From: Actinocorallia longicatena
GTDB lineage: Bacteria > Actinomycetota > Actinomycetes > Streptosporangiales > Streptosporangiaceae
DNA: 64,000 bases
Reading direction: 5' to 3'
Assembly: GCF_039534125.1 (NCBI RefSeq)
Contig: NZ_BAAAUV010000002.1
Coordinates: 372,001 to 436,000 of the forward strand
Positions 50,259-58,276 of this stretch are shown here, piece by piece; position 1 is the stretch's first letter, and the number at the start of each line of letters is the position of its first letter. Under the pieces are notes generated by a model that saw only the letters and a program-made list of their open reading frames with translations, made no database searches and was not told the DNA's origin. Both the position numbers and the translations under genes were made by a program.

Positions 50259-50909
50259 TCAGACGGCGAGCGGGTCTCCTTCGGTGACCCGTTCCAGCAC
50301 GCGCAGGGAGCCCTGGACGCGGCGCTCCTCGAAGACCCCGGACTTCAGCGCGCGCGTGTAGACGTTGAAGGGGGCCTGGCCGCCGTCCTCGGGACGCTCG
50401 AAGACGTCGTGGATGGCCAGGCAGCCGCCCACCGCGATCTTGGCCGCCCAGTTGGCGTAGTCGGCCTGGGCGAAGTGCTCGCTGTGGCCCCCGTCGATGA
50501 ACAGCAGGCCGAGCGGGGTGTTCCAGAGCGGCGCCACGGTCGCCGACTCGCCCACGACGGCGATGACGACGTCCTCGAGACCCGCGTTGGCGATCGTCTT
50601 GCGGAAGGTCGGCATGGTGTCCATCCGGCCCGTCGTGGGGTCCACCAGGGACGGGTCGTGGTGCTCCCAGCCCGACTGGTTCTCCTCCGAGCCGTGGTGG
50701 TGGTCGACCGTGATCAGAACCGTCCCCGCCTCACGGGCCGCGGCGCCGAAGTAGACGGCGGACTTACCGCAGTAGGTGCCGACCTCCAGCAGCGGGCCGA
50801 GGCGCCCGTAGACCAGGGCGGTCTCGTACAGGGCGAGGCCTTCGTCCTTGGGCATGAACCCCTTGGCGGCCTCGGCGGCCCTGCGCAGCTCCAGCGGCAT
50901 CTCCGTCAT
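50259..50909 (-). CDS. Class I SAM-dependent methyltransferase (Methyltransf_24-like)
   Basis: The 216-residue enzyme has motif I LLEVGTYCGKSAVYFG, acidic VDHHHGSEENQSGWEHHDPSL, then LLFIDGGHSEHFAQADYANWAAKIAVGGCLAIHDVFE, the pattern of Methyltransf_24 O-methyltransferases of sugars or antibiotics. It is convergent with the GT4 operon, sharing a terminator, and probably contributes to the same pathway; it has its own promoter, divergent from the ferredoxin operon. The KstR-type box at 50972 is 63 bases upstream of its ATG and might influence it. Confidence 0.82.
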   Translation of the reverse strand: MTEMPLELRRAAEAAKGFMPKDEGLALYETALVYGRLGPLLEVGTYCGKSAVYFGAAAREAGTVLITVDHHHGSEENQSGWEHHDPSLVDPTTGRMDTMPTFRKTIANAGLEDVVIAVVGESATVAPLWNTPLGLLFIDGGHSEHFAQADYANWAAKIAVGGCLAIHDVFERPEDGGQAPFNVYTRALKSGVFEERRVQGSLRVLERVTEGDPLAV

Positions 50910-50971
50910 AGGTCCGAGACCTTACCGGGACGTAACGAACATCCCATACGCGACCCCTTGCCCACCCTCAC

Positions 50972-50985
50972 TAGAACGTGTTCTA
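50972..50985. promoter_or_regulatory. KstR-type operator upstream of the ferredoxin operon
   Basis: TAGAACGTGTTCTA is a perfect palindrome and exact match to TnnAACnnGTTnnA. It lies 177 bases before the ferredoxin ATG and between divergent genes. Confidence 0.75.
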
Positions 50986-51154
50986 CTTCGAAAATGACGG
51001 CAGCACGAAGGCCTTGACCGAGCCGAACGAGATTCGGCATGTTGGTCGTGAGGTCGTCAAGGCGATGTACCCCGAGGTCGAGGACGCGTCGAAACGCCGG
51101 ACTCACCAAGCGGACGTCACCAAGGTCGCCTCCTGGGACCACAGAAAGCTTTAG
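50978..51154 (+). pseudogene. Short open frame of unusual composition before the ferredoxin gene
   Basis: A frame of 58 residues from a GTG inside the KstR-type box reads FYFENDGSTKALTEPNEIRH then VGREVVKAMYPEVEDASKRR and ends WDHRKL-stop 8 bases before the ferredoxin ATG. Third positions are much more A/T than in neighbours (GAA AAT, TTG, ATT, CAT, GTT, GGT, CGT, AAA), and there is no ribosome site. It may be a gene remnant, a leaderless small peptide or only a long leader that happens to be open. No family recognised. Confidence 0.25.
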
Positions 51155-51162
51155 GAGGAAAT

Positions 51163-51354
51163 ATGAAGGTCACCGTCGACCCCCTGGTCTGCGAAGCGAA
51201 CGCCGTCTGCGTGGGCCTCGCCCCGGACGTCTTCGACCTGGACGACGACGACAATCTCGAGATCCTCGGTTCCGAGGTCCCCGTCGACCAGATCGACAAG
51301 GTCCGTCACGCCGTGCGCTCCTGCCCCAAGGCCGCGCTCAGCATCGAAGAGTAG
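51163..51354 (+). CDS. 3Fe-4S-type ferredoxin, FdxD-like
   Basis: The 63-residue acidic ferredoxin has the ligand set Cys10, Cys16 (CEANAVC) and Cys54 followed by Pro (SCPKAAL), the pattern of single-cluster actinobacterial ferredoxins that feed P450s. The 4th residue of the loop is Asn rather than Cys or His. It resembles M. tuberculosis FdxD, a KstR-regulated gene, and is likely the electron donor for the CYP125-like P450. A perfect KstR-type palindrome lies upstream. The ATG has TTAGGAGGA at 4-5 bases, a strong ribosome site. Confidence 0.87.
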   Translation: MKVTVDPLVCEANAVCVGLAPDVFDLDDDDNLEILGSEVPVDQIDKVRHAVRSCPKAALSIEE

Positions 51355-51400
51355 GCCCCTCCCCCGAGCATTCCCCGAAAACCCACCCCCTGGAGGTTCC

Positions 51401-52486
51401 ATGGCCCGCGCCGCGGTCCTGCGCAACATCGGCGACAAGCACCTCGAGCTGCGCGACGACGTCACCACGATCGAGACCGGCCCCACCCAGGTCAAGATCA
51501 AGATCAAGGCGACGGGCGTCTGCCACTCGGACCTGTCGGTGATGACCGGCATCCTGCCCGCGACGATCCCCGCGATCCTCGGGCACGAGGGAGCCGGCAT
51601 CGTCACCGAGGTCGGCGACCACGTCACCAACGTGGCCGTCGGCGACCACGTCGTCGTCAACTGGGGCCCGGACTGCGGCCAGTGCCGCGAGTGCCGCCGG
51701 GGCGAGCCCTACCTCTGCGTGACCTTCATCGGCGACGCGTTCGGCGTGCCGCGCTTCACCCTGCCCGGCGGCGAGGGCGCGTTCGGCATGGCGGGCGCGG
51801 GCACCTGGGCCGACGAGCTCGTCGTCCCGTGGCAGTCCGCCATCAAGATCGCCGAGGACGTTCCGTTCGAGTACGCGGCCCTGCTCGGCTGCGGCATCCC
51901 GACCGGCGTCGGCGCCGTCTTCAACACCGCCAAGGTCACCCCGGGCTCGACGGTCGCGGTCATCGGCGCCGGCGGCGTCGGCCTCTCGGTGATCCAGGGC
52001 GCGAGGATCGCGGGCGCCTCCACGATCCTCGCGATCGACCCGAACGAGGCCAAGCACGAGATCGCCAAGAAGTTCGGCGCCACCCACACCGCCACCCTGG
52101 ACAACTTCCAGGAGACCAGCGGGCTGCTCACCGGCGGCGGCTTCGACTACGCCTTCGAGGTCGTCGGCCGCTCGGCCGCGATCCAGACGGCCTGGGCGGT
52201 CACCCGCCGCGGCGGCGACGTGATCGTGGTCGGCGCGGGCGCGATGGACGACGACTGGTCGATGAACGCCTTCTCGCTGCTGTTCGAGGGCAAGTCGGTC
52301 AAGGCGTCGCTGTACGGCGGCTGCGACCTCGGCCGCGACGTCCCGCTCTTCGTCGATCTGTGGCGGGCGGGCAAGCTCGACCTGGAGTCGCTGATCACCC
52401 GGCGCATCCGCTTCGAGGACCTGAACGACGCCGTCGAGGCCCTGCACGCGGGCGACGTCATCCGCCAGGTCGTCCTGATGGACTAG
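51401..52486 (+). CDS. Zinc-dependent alcohol dehydrogenase (MDR family)
   Basis: The 361-residue enzyme has the catalytic zinc ligands (ATGVCHSD, GHEGAG), structural zinc CGQCRECRRGEPYLC (CxxCxxCx7C), and the NAD-binding VIGAGGVGLSVIQGARIAG followed by the acidic AIDPNEAK, favouring NAD. It resembles the actinobacterial NAD- or mycothiol/NDMA-linked ADH class. Downstream of the ferredoxin by 46 bases and behind the same KstR-type operator, it may oxidise the C26 alcohol made by the P450 (inference). ATG has TGGAGG at 5 bases. Confidence 0.87.
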   Translation: MARAAVLRNIGDKHLELRDDVTTIETGPTQVKIKIKATGVCHSDLSVMTGILPATIPAILGHEGAGIVTEVGDHVTNVAVGDHVVVNWGPDCGQCRECRRGEPYLCVTFIGDAFGVPRFTLPGGEGAFGMAGAGTWADELVVPWQSAIKIAEDVPFEYAALLGCGIPTGVGAVFNTAKVTPGSTVAVIGAGGVGLSVIQGARIAGASTILAIDPNEAKHEIAKKFGATHTATLDNFQETSGLLTGGGFDYAFEVVGRSAAIQTAWAVTRRGGDVIVVGAGAMDDDWSMNAFSLLFEGKSVKASLYGGCDLGRDVPLFVDLWRAGKLDLESLITRRIRFEDLNDAVEALHAGDVIRQVVLMD

Positions 52487-52502
52487 TTTTCAGGGTTTTG
52501 AC

Positions 52503-52538
52503 AGGGGGTGCTCCGGCTGGGTGGGGGCATCCCTTTTT
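52503..52538 (+). terminator. Terminator of the ferredoxin-ADH operon
   Basis: AGGGGGTGC (52503-52511) pairs with GCATCCCT (52527-52534) with one bulged G and a G-U pair, and the right arm runs into TTTTT (52534-52538), the textbook intrinsic form that is rare in this genome. Confidence 0.65.
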
Positions 52539-52584
52539 CTGTGATGAGATGGGGTTCGCACAGCGGGCGATCATGGAGGTTCCG

Positions 52585-54099
52585 GTGGTCAGGCACGGCG
52601 GAAAGGCGATCACGGCGGTGGCCGTCCTGGCCGCCCTGGTGCCCGCCCAGGCCCACGCCAGGCCCGAGCCCTCGGTACCGACCTCGCTGCGCGTCTCGGA
52701 GATCCAGGGCACCGGCCCCGCCTCGCAGATCGTGGGCGCCATCAGCACCCTGTCCCTCGTCGTGACCGCCACGGCCGACGGCGGCTTCTGGGCGCAGAGT
52801 TCACTGCCCGACGACGACCCGAAGACCTCCGACGGCATCTTCGTCCGCACCGGCGCCGCCGCCGAGACCGGCGATCTGGTACTCGCGCACGGCGTCGTCG
52901 CCGAGCGGGACGGCCTGACCGAGTTCACCGCCGACACCGTCGAGGTCATGTCGCACGGCGCCCCGCTGCCGGTCCCCGTCCCCTTCGACGGCCGCGACGC
53001 CGAGAGCCTCGAGGGCATGCGCGTCGCCCCGAGCAGCACGGTCGCGCTCGGCCCCAGCTCCGAGGGCAGGGTCGCGATCAAGCCCGGCCTCGTCCTGGCG
53101 GGCGTCCCCGACATGAACACCGGCGACTCGCTGCTCGGCCCGCAGACCGGCATCGTCGACGGGACCCACGTGGTCGTCCTGTCGGCGGCCCCGCAGGTCG
53201 TGCCGGGACCGGTGACGCCGCGGGCCACCCGGGCGCAGTTCCCCGGCGAGCTGGCCCTGGCCTCGGTCAACGTGCGCAACCTCGACCCGTCCGACGACCC
53301 GGGCCGCTTCTCCGCGCTGGCCGACGAGATCGTCAACGGGCTGGCCGCCCCCGATCTGGTGCTGCTCCAGGGCGTCGAGGACAACAGCGGCCCCGACCAG
53401 GACGGCACGGTCGCCGACGACCAGACCATCGCCCAGCTGATCGACGAGATCTCCTCCGTCGGCGGCCCGGACTACGACTGGCGCGCGGTCGACCCGGTCG
53501 ACGACTCCGACGGCGGCGAGCCCGGCGGCAACCCGCGCGTCGGCTACCTGTTCCGCACCGACCGCGGCCTGGGCTTCACCGACCGCCCCGGCGACTCCGT
53601 CACCGCGACCTCGGTCGACGCCGACGGCGACCTCACCCTCAGCCCCGGCCGGCTGTCCCCCGCCGACCCGGCGTGGAAGGACACCCGCAAGCCGCTGGCC
53701 GCCCAGTTCTCCTGGGCGGGCAGGCGCCTGGTCGTCGTCAACGGCCACTGGACGGCCGACGGCCCGCCCAGCGGCTCCGCCGCGCCGCAGCGCAAGGAGC
53801 AGGCGAAGAACGTCGCGGCCTTCGTGGCCACCATCAGGGACCCGGCCACGCTCGTGGTCGTCGCGGGCGAGTTCAACGACACGATCCCCCTCCAGGGCCT
53901 CCAGGACCTCTCCGAGCGCCTTCCCCGGCAGGATCGGTACAGCAAGGTCGTCGAGGGCCGCAGGACGGCCACGGACCGCATCCTGGTCACGCCCTCGACC
54001 GCTCCCCACGCCAAGGACTTCGCCTACGTCCGCTGGAACGCCGACTTCTCCTGGTCCCACGGCGACGCCGACCCGGCCATCGTCCGGCTCGTCCCCTAA
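52585..54099 (+). CDS. Secreted endonuclease/exonuclease/phosphatase-fold protein with altered active site
   Basis: The 504-residue precursor starts MVRHGGKAITAVAVLAALVPAQAHA, a signal peptide cut near residue 26. An OB-fold-like domain (about 35-200) precedes an EEP domain (about 230-504), as in ExeM/NucH extracellular nucleases. The metal-binding Glu position (LMEIEN in nucleases) reads LLQGVEDN; the GDxN motif reads AGEFND; and the final SDHDP reads GDADP, so the catalytic His is Ala. The changes suggest it is not an ordinary nuclease. The GTG at 52585 has GGAGG at 5 bases; ATGs at 52573 and 52549 are alternatives. Confidence 0.78.
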   Translation: MVRHGGKAITAVAVLAALVPAQAHARPEPSVPTSLRVSEIQGTGPASQIVGAISTLSLVVTATADGGFWAQSSLPDDDPKTSDGIFVRTGAAAETGDLVLAHGVVAERDGLTEFTADTVEVMSHGAPLPVPVPFDGRDAESLEGMRVAPSSTVALGPSSEGRVAIKPGLVLAGVPDMNTGDSLLGPQTGIVDGTHVVVLSAAPQVVPGPVTPRATRAQFPGELALASVNVRNLDPSDDPGRFSALADEIVNGLAAPDLVLLQGVEDNSGPDQDGTVADDQTIAQLIDEISSVGGPDYDWRAVDPVDDSDGGEPGGNPRVGYLFRTDRGLGFTDRPGDSVTATSVDADGDLTLSPGRLSPADPAWKDTRKPLAAQFSWAGRRLVVVNGHWTADGPPSGSAAPQRKEQAKNVAAFVATIRDPATLVVVAGEFNDTIPLQGLQDLSERLPRQDRYSKVVEGRRTATDRILVTPSTAPHAKDFAYVRWNADFSWSHGDADPAIVRLVP

Positions 54100-54104
54100 G
54101 CGTC

Positions 54105-54136
54105 GGGCGCCGGCCGTTTACGGTCGCCCTTTTGTT
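54105..54136 (+). terminator. Hairpin with T-rich tail after the EEP-fold gene
   Basis: GGGCG plus GCCG (54105-54116) pair with CGGTCGCCC (54121-54129) around TTTA, with a short bulge, followed by TTTTGTT. Confidence 0.6.
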
Positions 54137-54226
54137 CGGTTTTCGGCGGGTTCATAGAGATCACCCGGCATCACCTTCCGGTCCGCGGGGATCAAGGGCC
54201 CGTCAACGAGCGGAAGGAGCGCCGCG

Positions 54227-54418
54227 ATGGCGCGTTACGGATATCACCGGCGGGGAATCGGCCTCATCGGGCTGATCTACATCATCATCGGCATCTTCGT
54301 CGCCTGGGACCGCGGCTACATCAACGAGGATCTCGTGCGACGCGTGGCCAGCGCTCTGCTGGCGATATTCCTGTGGTTCCTGATCCTGCTGGGCGTGGAC
54401 CTCCACATCCACGCGTAG
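54227..54418 (+). CDS. Small two-helix membrane protein (63 aa)
   Basis: The 63-residue protein has a basic start (MARYGYHRRG) and two membrane helices, about 11-26 (IGLIGLIYIIIGIFVA) and 40-60 (ASALLAIFLWFLILLG), joined by a short polar loop (WDRGYINEDL). GGAAGGAG lies 8 bases before the ATG. Similar short proteins occur in many actinomycetes and have no known role. It is flanked by a terminator on each side and so probably has its own promoter. Confidence 0.75.
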   Translation: MARYGYHRRGIGLIGLIYIIIGIFVAWDRGYINEDLVRRVASALLAIFLWFLILLGVDLHIHA

Positions 54419-54432
54419 GGACCACTCCCGGA

Positions 54433-54478
54433 GAACGTGGGCCCGTCGTCACTCCCCCTCGGCCGCGGGCCCACGTTC
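54433..54478. terminator. Bidirectional 13-bp hairpin
   Basis: GAACGTGGGCCCG (54433-54445) and CGGGCCCACGTTC (54466-54478) are perfectly complementary and lie between the convergent genes ending at 54418 and 54492. Confidence 0.7.
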
Positions 54479-54491
54479 CCCTGTGTCCGGC

Positions 54492-55271
54492 CTATCTGTT
54501 CCGGAACTCCGGATCCCGCCGCTCCAGCGTGGCCGTGAAGCCCTCGCGGAGGTCCTCGGTGAGGAAGGCCATCGTCTGCGTCCGGTTCTCGATCGCCATG
54601 TGGGTGCGGAGGCTGGGGGCGTCCATGGCGAGGTTCAGCAGTTCCTTGGTGTGACGCAGCCCGAAGGGCGAGCGCGTCATCAGTTCCGCCGCCAGCTCGC
54701 GGGCGCCGGCCAGGTCGTCCTCGACGATCATCGTGACCAGGCCGAGCTCCAGCGCGCGTTCGGCCGTGATGTTCTGCGCGCGGTAGAAGATCTCCCCGGC
54801 CCTGGCCGTCCCGATCAGCCGCGGCAGCATCCACGACAGGCCGAGGTCGCCCGCGGAGAACCCCAGCTTGAGGAACGGGGTGACCATCTTCATGGTCGGC
54901 GAGGCCACCCTCAGGTCGCAGGCGAGGGCGAGCGAGATCGCCATCCCCGCCACCGGCCCGTGGAGGGCCGCGACGACCGGCTGCGGGATCTCGCGCAGCG
55001 CGCAGACCACCTCGCCGGCCCGCACCAGGCCGCGGTAGATCCGCTGCACCCTGCCCTCATCGGAGTCCGGCGTGTCGGCCTGGATGTCCATGCCCGAGCA
55101 GAACGCCCGCCCCTCCCCGGTCAGGATGACGACCCGGGTGGCGGTGTCCGTCGCGAGCTCCCCCAGGATGCGCAGGAGCTCCTCGACGATCTCGTCGGTG
55201 ATCGCGTTGAGGCGGTCGGGCCGGGACAGGGTGATGGTCGCCACCCCGTCCCGCCGGTCGAAGTCGACCAT
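54492..55271 (-). CDS. Enoyl-CoA hydratase/isomerase (crotonase family)
   Basis: The 259-residue crotonase has GRAFCSGMDIQA and PVVAALHGPVAGMAISLALACDLRVAS, the oxyanion-hole segments. The usual second catalytic Glu region reads FSAGDLGLSWMLPRLIG, with Asp where a hydratase often has Glu, so isomerase or other crotonase chemistry is possible. It follows the Hsd4A-like SDR by 14 bases and probably acts with it in side-chain beta-oxidation (compare EchA19). ATG start. Confidence 0.85.
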   Translation of the reverse strand: MVDFDRRDGVATITLSRPDRLNAITDEIVEELLRILGELATDTATRVVILTGEGRAFCSGMDIQADTPDSDEGRVQRIYRGLVRAGEVVCALREIPQPVVAALHGPVAGMAISLALACDLRVASPTMKMVTPFLKLGFSAGDLGLSWMLPRLIGTARAGEIFYRAQNITAERALELGLVTMIVEDDLAGARELAAELMTRSPFGLRHTKELLNLAMDAPSLRTHMAIENRTQTMAFLTEDLREGFTATLERRDPEFRNR

Positions 55272-55285
55272 GTCGGCTGCTCGCC

Positions 55286-56185
55286 CTACTGCAGGGCCGA
55301 CAGGAAGGCCATGGTCTGCTCGCCGATGTTGGCGTGGACCGCGTACGGGTCGGTGGTGCTGATCGCGGCCCAGTTGTCCCGGACGTCCTCGACGCTCAGG
55401 TCGCCGGCCTTGGTGAAGCCCGGGCCCTCGGCGACGAAGATCTTGGAGATGTGGCCGCCGCCGACGGTGAAGGTCTGGCCGCTGTCGGCGACCTCCTCGT
55501 GGGCGAGGTAGGCCACCAGCGGGGTGACCTTCTCGACGCCCAGCTTGGCCAGCAGGTCGGCCGGGAAGAGCTCCTCGGTCATCCGGGTGGCGGCGATCGG
55601 CGCGATCGCGTTGACCTTGATGTTGTTCTTGGCGCCCTCGATGGCGAGGGTCTTGGTCAGCCCGACCAGGCCCATCTTCGCCGAGGAGTAGTTGGCCTGG
55701 CCGAAGTTGCCGAACAGGCCGGACGGCGAGGAGGTGTTGACGATGCGGCCGTAGCCCTGCTCGCGCAGGATCGGCCAGGCGGCGAGCGACACCAGGAACG
55801 AGCCCCGCAGGTGGACGGCCAGGACGGAGTCCCACTCGGCCACGGAGATGTTCTTGAACGACTTGTCGCGCAGGATGCCCGCGTTGTTGATGACGATGTC
55901 GACCTTGCCGAAGGCGTCGACGGCGGACTGGACGATGGAGGCCGCGCCCTCCTCGGTCGCCACGTTGCCGCCGTTGGCGACGGCCTCGCCGCCGTTCTTG
56001 ACGATCTCCTCGACCACTTCCTGGGCGGGGCCCGCGGAGGCCCCGGCGCCGCTGACGTCGCCGCCGAGGTCGTTCACGACGACCTTCGCGCCACGCGAGG
56101 CCAGTTCCAGCGCGTGCTGACGGCCCAGGCCGTGGCCCGCACCGGTCACGATGGCGACCCGACCGTCATACCGCAGTTCAGACAT
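55286..56185 (-). CDS. hsd4A: Hsd4A-like short-chain dehydrogenase (17beta-HSD4/MFE-2 type)
   Basis: The 299-residue SDR has VTGAGHGLGRQHALELA, NDLGGDVSG, NNAGILRDKSF, catalytic Ser (NTSSPSG) and YSSAK, and the C-terminal extension GQTFTVGGGHISKIFVAEGPGF seen in MFE-2 dehydrogenase units. Its M. tuberculosis counterpart (Rv3502c, Hsd4A) oxidises 3-hydroxyacyl-CoA and 17-hydroxy steroids and is KstR-controlled. No clear KstR-type box lies upstream here. It is the first gene of an SDR-hydratase operon. Confidence 0.85.
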   Translation of the reverse strand: MSELRYDGRVAIVTGAGHGLGRQHALELASRGAKVVVNDLGGDVSGAGASAGPAQEVVEEIVKNGGEAVANGGNVATEEGAASIVQSAVDAFGKVDIVINNAGILRDKSFKNISVAEWDSVLAVHLRGSFLVSLAAWPILREQGYGRIVNTSSPSGLFGNFGQANYSSAKMGLVGLTKTLAIEGAKNNIKVNAIAPIAATRMTEELFPADLLAKLGVEKVTPLVAYLAHEEVADSGQTFTVGGGHISKIFVAEGPGFTKAGDLSVEDVRDNWAAISTTDPYAVHANIGEQTMAFLSALQ

Positions 56186-56311
56186 GGTTCCTCCTGTAAG
56201 CGTCTGCCGACCTAGCTAATCACCCGGGGCGTACCCATTGGTAGCAGCAAACCGAACCGCGCTCTAATCCGACCCCTCCCCGGTCGCCTCGTGGCCGGAT
56301 CCGACCGCTTG

Positions 56312-56323
56312 TGTCATTTGACA
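56312..56323. promoter_or_regulatory. Palindrome containing a consensus -35
   Basis: TGTCA-TT-TGACA is symmetric, and TTGACA at 56318-56323 is a perfect -35. TAGGGT at 56346-56351 is 22 bases on, too far for a standard -10, so the pairing is uncertain. It precedes the gene at 56393. Confidence 0.4.
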
Positions 56324-56392
56324 TTTATGCGAAGTGACCCGGGGGTAGGGTCCCCGGAACCTCCGTCCACCCCCGTCCTGGAGGATCCACCG

Positions 56393-57439
56393 ATGAACGC
56401 AGCCCGTCCGTTGCGCGTCGTCCAGTGGGCCAGCGGTGCGCTGGGCCGCAGCGTCCTGCGCGGCCTGCTCGAACGCCCCGGGTTCGAGGTCGCGGGCGTC
56501 CGCGTCTACGACCCCGCCAAGATCGGCATGGACGCCGGGATCCTCGCGAGCCGTCCTCCGGTGGGGATCGCCGCCACCGCCGACGAGGCCGAGATCCTCG
56601 CCCTCGACGCCGACTGCGTGGTCTACGCGCCGCTGCCCGGCTCCGTCCACGGCAACGACGACCTGAAGACGGTCTGCGCGCTGCTGGCGTCGGGCAAGAA
56701 CGTGATCGCCATGTCCGGCTTCGTCTACCCCCGCGCCCACGGCCCCGAGTTCGCCGACGCCCTGGAGCGGGCCTGCGCCGAGGGCGGCACCTCGATCCAC
56801 GGCACGGGCGTCAGCCCCGGCTTCATGGGCGAGAAGCTCCCCCTGGTCATGTCGGGCCTGTGCCGCAAGGTCGACCATCTCTACGTCCGCGAGTGCTTCG
56901 ACGTGGCCGGGCACCCCTCGCGCGGCTTCGTCAACGACATGCTGCGCTTCGGCCACACCGAGGAGAAGTACGTCGAGGCGCTGCCCTGCGCCAGGGCCGT
57001 CATGCGCGCGACCTTCGCCGACAGCCTCCACCTGCTGGCCGCGGGCCTGAACGTGGTCCTGGACGAGATCGACCTCGACCACGAGCACGTCCTGGCCCCC
57101 GGCGACCTGCCGATCGCCGCCGGGCTGATCCCCCGGGGCACCGTGGCCGCCGCCCGCTGGACCTTCACCGGCCGCGTCGACGGCCAGCCGTTCATCACCC
57201 TGGAGACGGTCCACAAGGCCGACGCCTCCCGCATCAGGGACTGGCACGACCCCGGCTACGGCCTGCGGATCCAGGGCCTGCCCAGCCTGTCCCTGACGGC
57301 CGCCGACGACTGGATCTCCAACGCCATCTCGGCCGCAGCCGCGCACGCCCTGAACTCGATCGTCCCGGTCTGCGAGGCGGCGCCCGGCATCCGCACCCTG
57401 CTCGACCTGCCGCTGATCACCGGCAGGCTCAGTCGCTGA
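56393..57439 (+). CDS. DapB-N-like NAD(P)-dependent dehydrogenase
   Basis: The 348-residue protein begins LRVVQWASGALGRSVLRGLL, a Rossmann GxxGxxG-like fold related to dihydrodipicolinate reductase and 2,4-diaminopentanoate dehydrogenase, with VYDPAKIGMDAG after beta2. The middle has GTGVSPGFMGEKLPL. Members recur in steroid and lipid clusters of actinobacteria, with no reaction that I know to be established. The ATG at 56393 has GGAGG at 8 bases; the longer frame to 56291 adds non-family sequence. The 3' end overlaps the DedA gene by 11 bases, convergent. Confidence 0.78.
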   Translation: MNAARPLRVVQWASGALGRSVLRGLLERPGFEVAGVRVYDPAKIGMDAGILASRPPVGIAATADEAEILALDADCVVYAPLPGSVHGNDDLKTVCALLASGKNVIAMSGFVYPRAHGPEFADALERACAEGGTSIHGTGVSPGFMGEKLPLVMSGLCRKVDHLYVRECFDVAGHPSRGFVNDMLRFGHTEEKYVEALPCARAVMRATFADSLHLLAAGLNVVLDEIDLDHEHVLAPGDLPIAAGLIPRGTVAAARWTFTGRVDGQPFITLETVHKADASRIRDWHDPGYGLRIQGLPSLSLTAADDWISNAISAAAAHALNSIVPVCEAAPGIRTLLDLPLITGRLSR

Positions 57440-58094
57440 CGCCCTCCTGGGCGAGCGCGGCGACCGGCTCCTCTGCGGGGGAACCGCTGCCGGACTCGCG
57501 GTGCTTGCGCACGGAGTAGATGACGAAGGCCAGGACGCCCACCGCCACGACCACGCCGCTGATCACGCGTCCGGCCAGCTTGGCGAAGTGCTCGATGCCC
57601 TCGCCGAGGTAGAAGCCGCCCAGCGTGAAGATCAGCACCCAGATGATCCCGCCCAGGGCGTTGAAGAACAGGAACCGCGCGTAGGGCAGGCCGCAGCTCC
57701 CGGCCAGCGCGGGCATCAGGGCCCGCAGCAGCGCGGTGAACCGGCCGATGACCACCGCGAACGCCCCCCGCTTGCGGATGAGGTCCTGGGCGGAGCCCAC
57801 CTTGGCGGCGTGTTTGCGCATCACCTTGGTGTCCAGCAGCCGGGGGCCGTACCGCTTGCCGATCTCGTAGCCGACCGAGTCCCCGACGATCGCGGCCACG
57901 ATCGAGATGATCAGCAGGAGCGTCAGGCTGATGTGGCCCTGGGAGGCCAGCAGCCCGCCGACGATGATCGCGGTCTCGCCCGGGAAGACGAACCCGAAGA
58001 ACAGGGCGGCCTCGGCGAAGACCAGTGCCGCGATCACCGCGTAGATCAGCGGGGTCGGCAGTCCGCTCACGAAATCATTGAATGCGTCCAGCAC
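57429..58094 (-). CDS. DedA-family membrane protein
   Basis: The 221-residue protein has the DedA/SNARE-associated pattern: LIYAVIAALVFAEAALFFGFVFPGETAIIVGG, GDSVGYEIGKRYG, RKRGAFAVVIGRFTALLRALMPALAG, and four to five membrane helices. DedA proteins act in envelope lipid flipping and membrane homeostasis. The GTG start is preceded by a G run at 5 bases. The C-terminal tail (RKHRESGSGSPAEEP) is cytosolic and disordered. Not functionally linked to its neighbours as far as can be seen. Confidence 0.9.
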   Translation of the reverse strand: MLDAFNDFVSGLPTPLIYAVIAALVFAEAALFFGFVFPGETAIIVGGLLASQGHISLTLLLIISIVAAIVGDSVGYEIGKRYGPRLLDTKVMRKHAAKVGSAQDLIRKRGAFAVVIGRFTALLRALMPALAGSCGLPYARFLFFNALGGIIWVLIFTLGGFYLGEGIEHFAKLAGRVISGVVVAVGVLAFVIYSVRKHRESGSGSPAEEPVAALAQEGVSD

Positions 58095-58276
58095 CGCAAC
58101 CCCCGCTCAGAACCCTTGCCTGCACGCCATCGTAGGCACAGTGGGCCATGGCGCGATCCCCCATGAGGACGATGTGACGCATGGGTCGCCGACACATGCC
58201 GCACCGGGTGCTTCATGCGAGTAGCCTTAGGGACGTTTAAACACCCACCAAGCTGCGGAAGAGGGCGATCTCCGCC

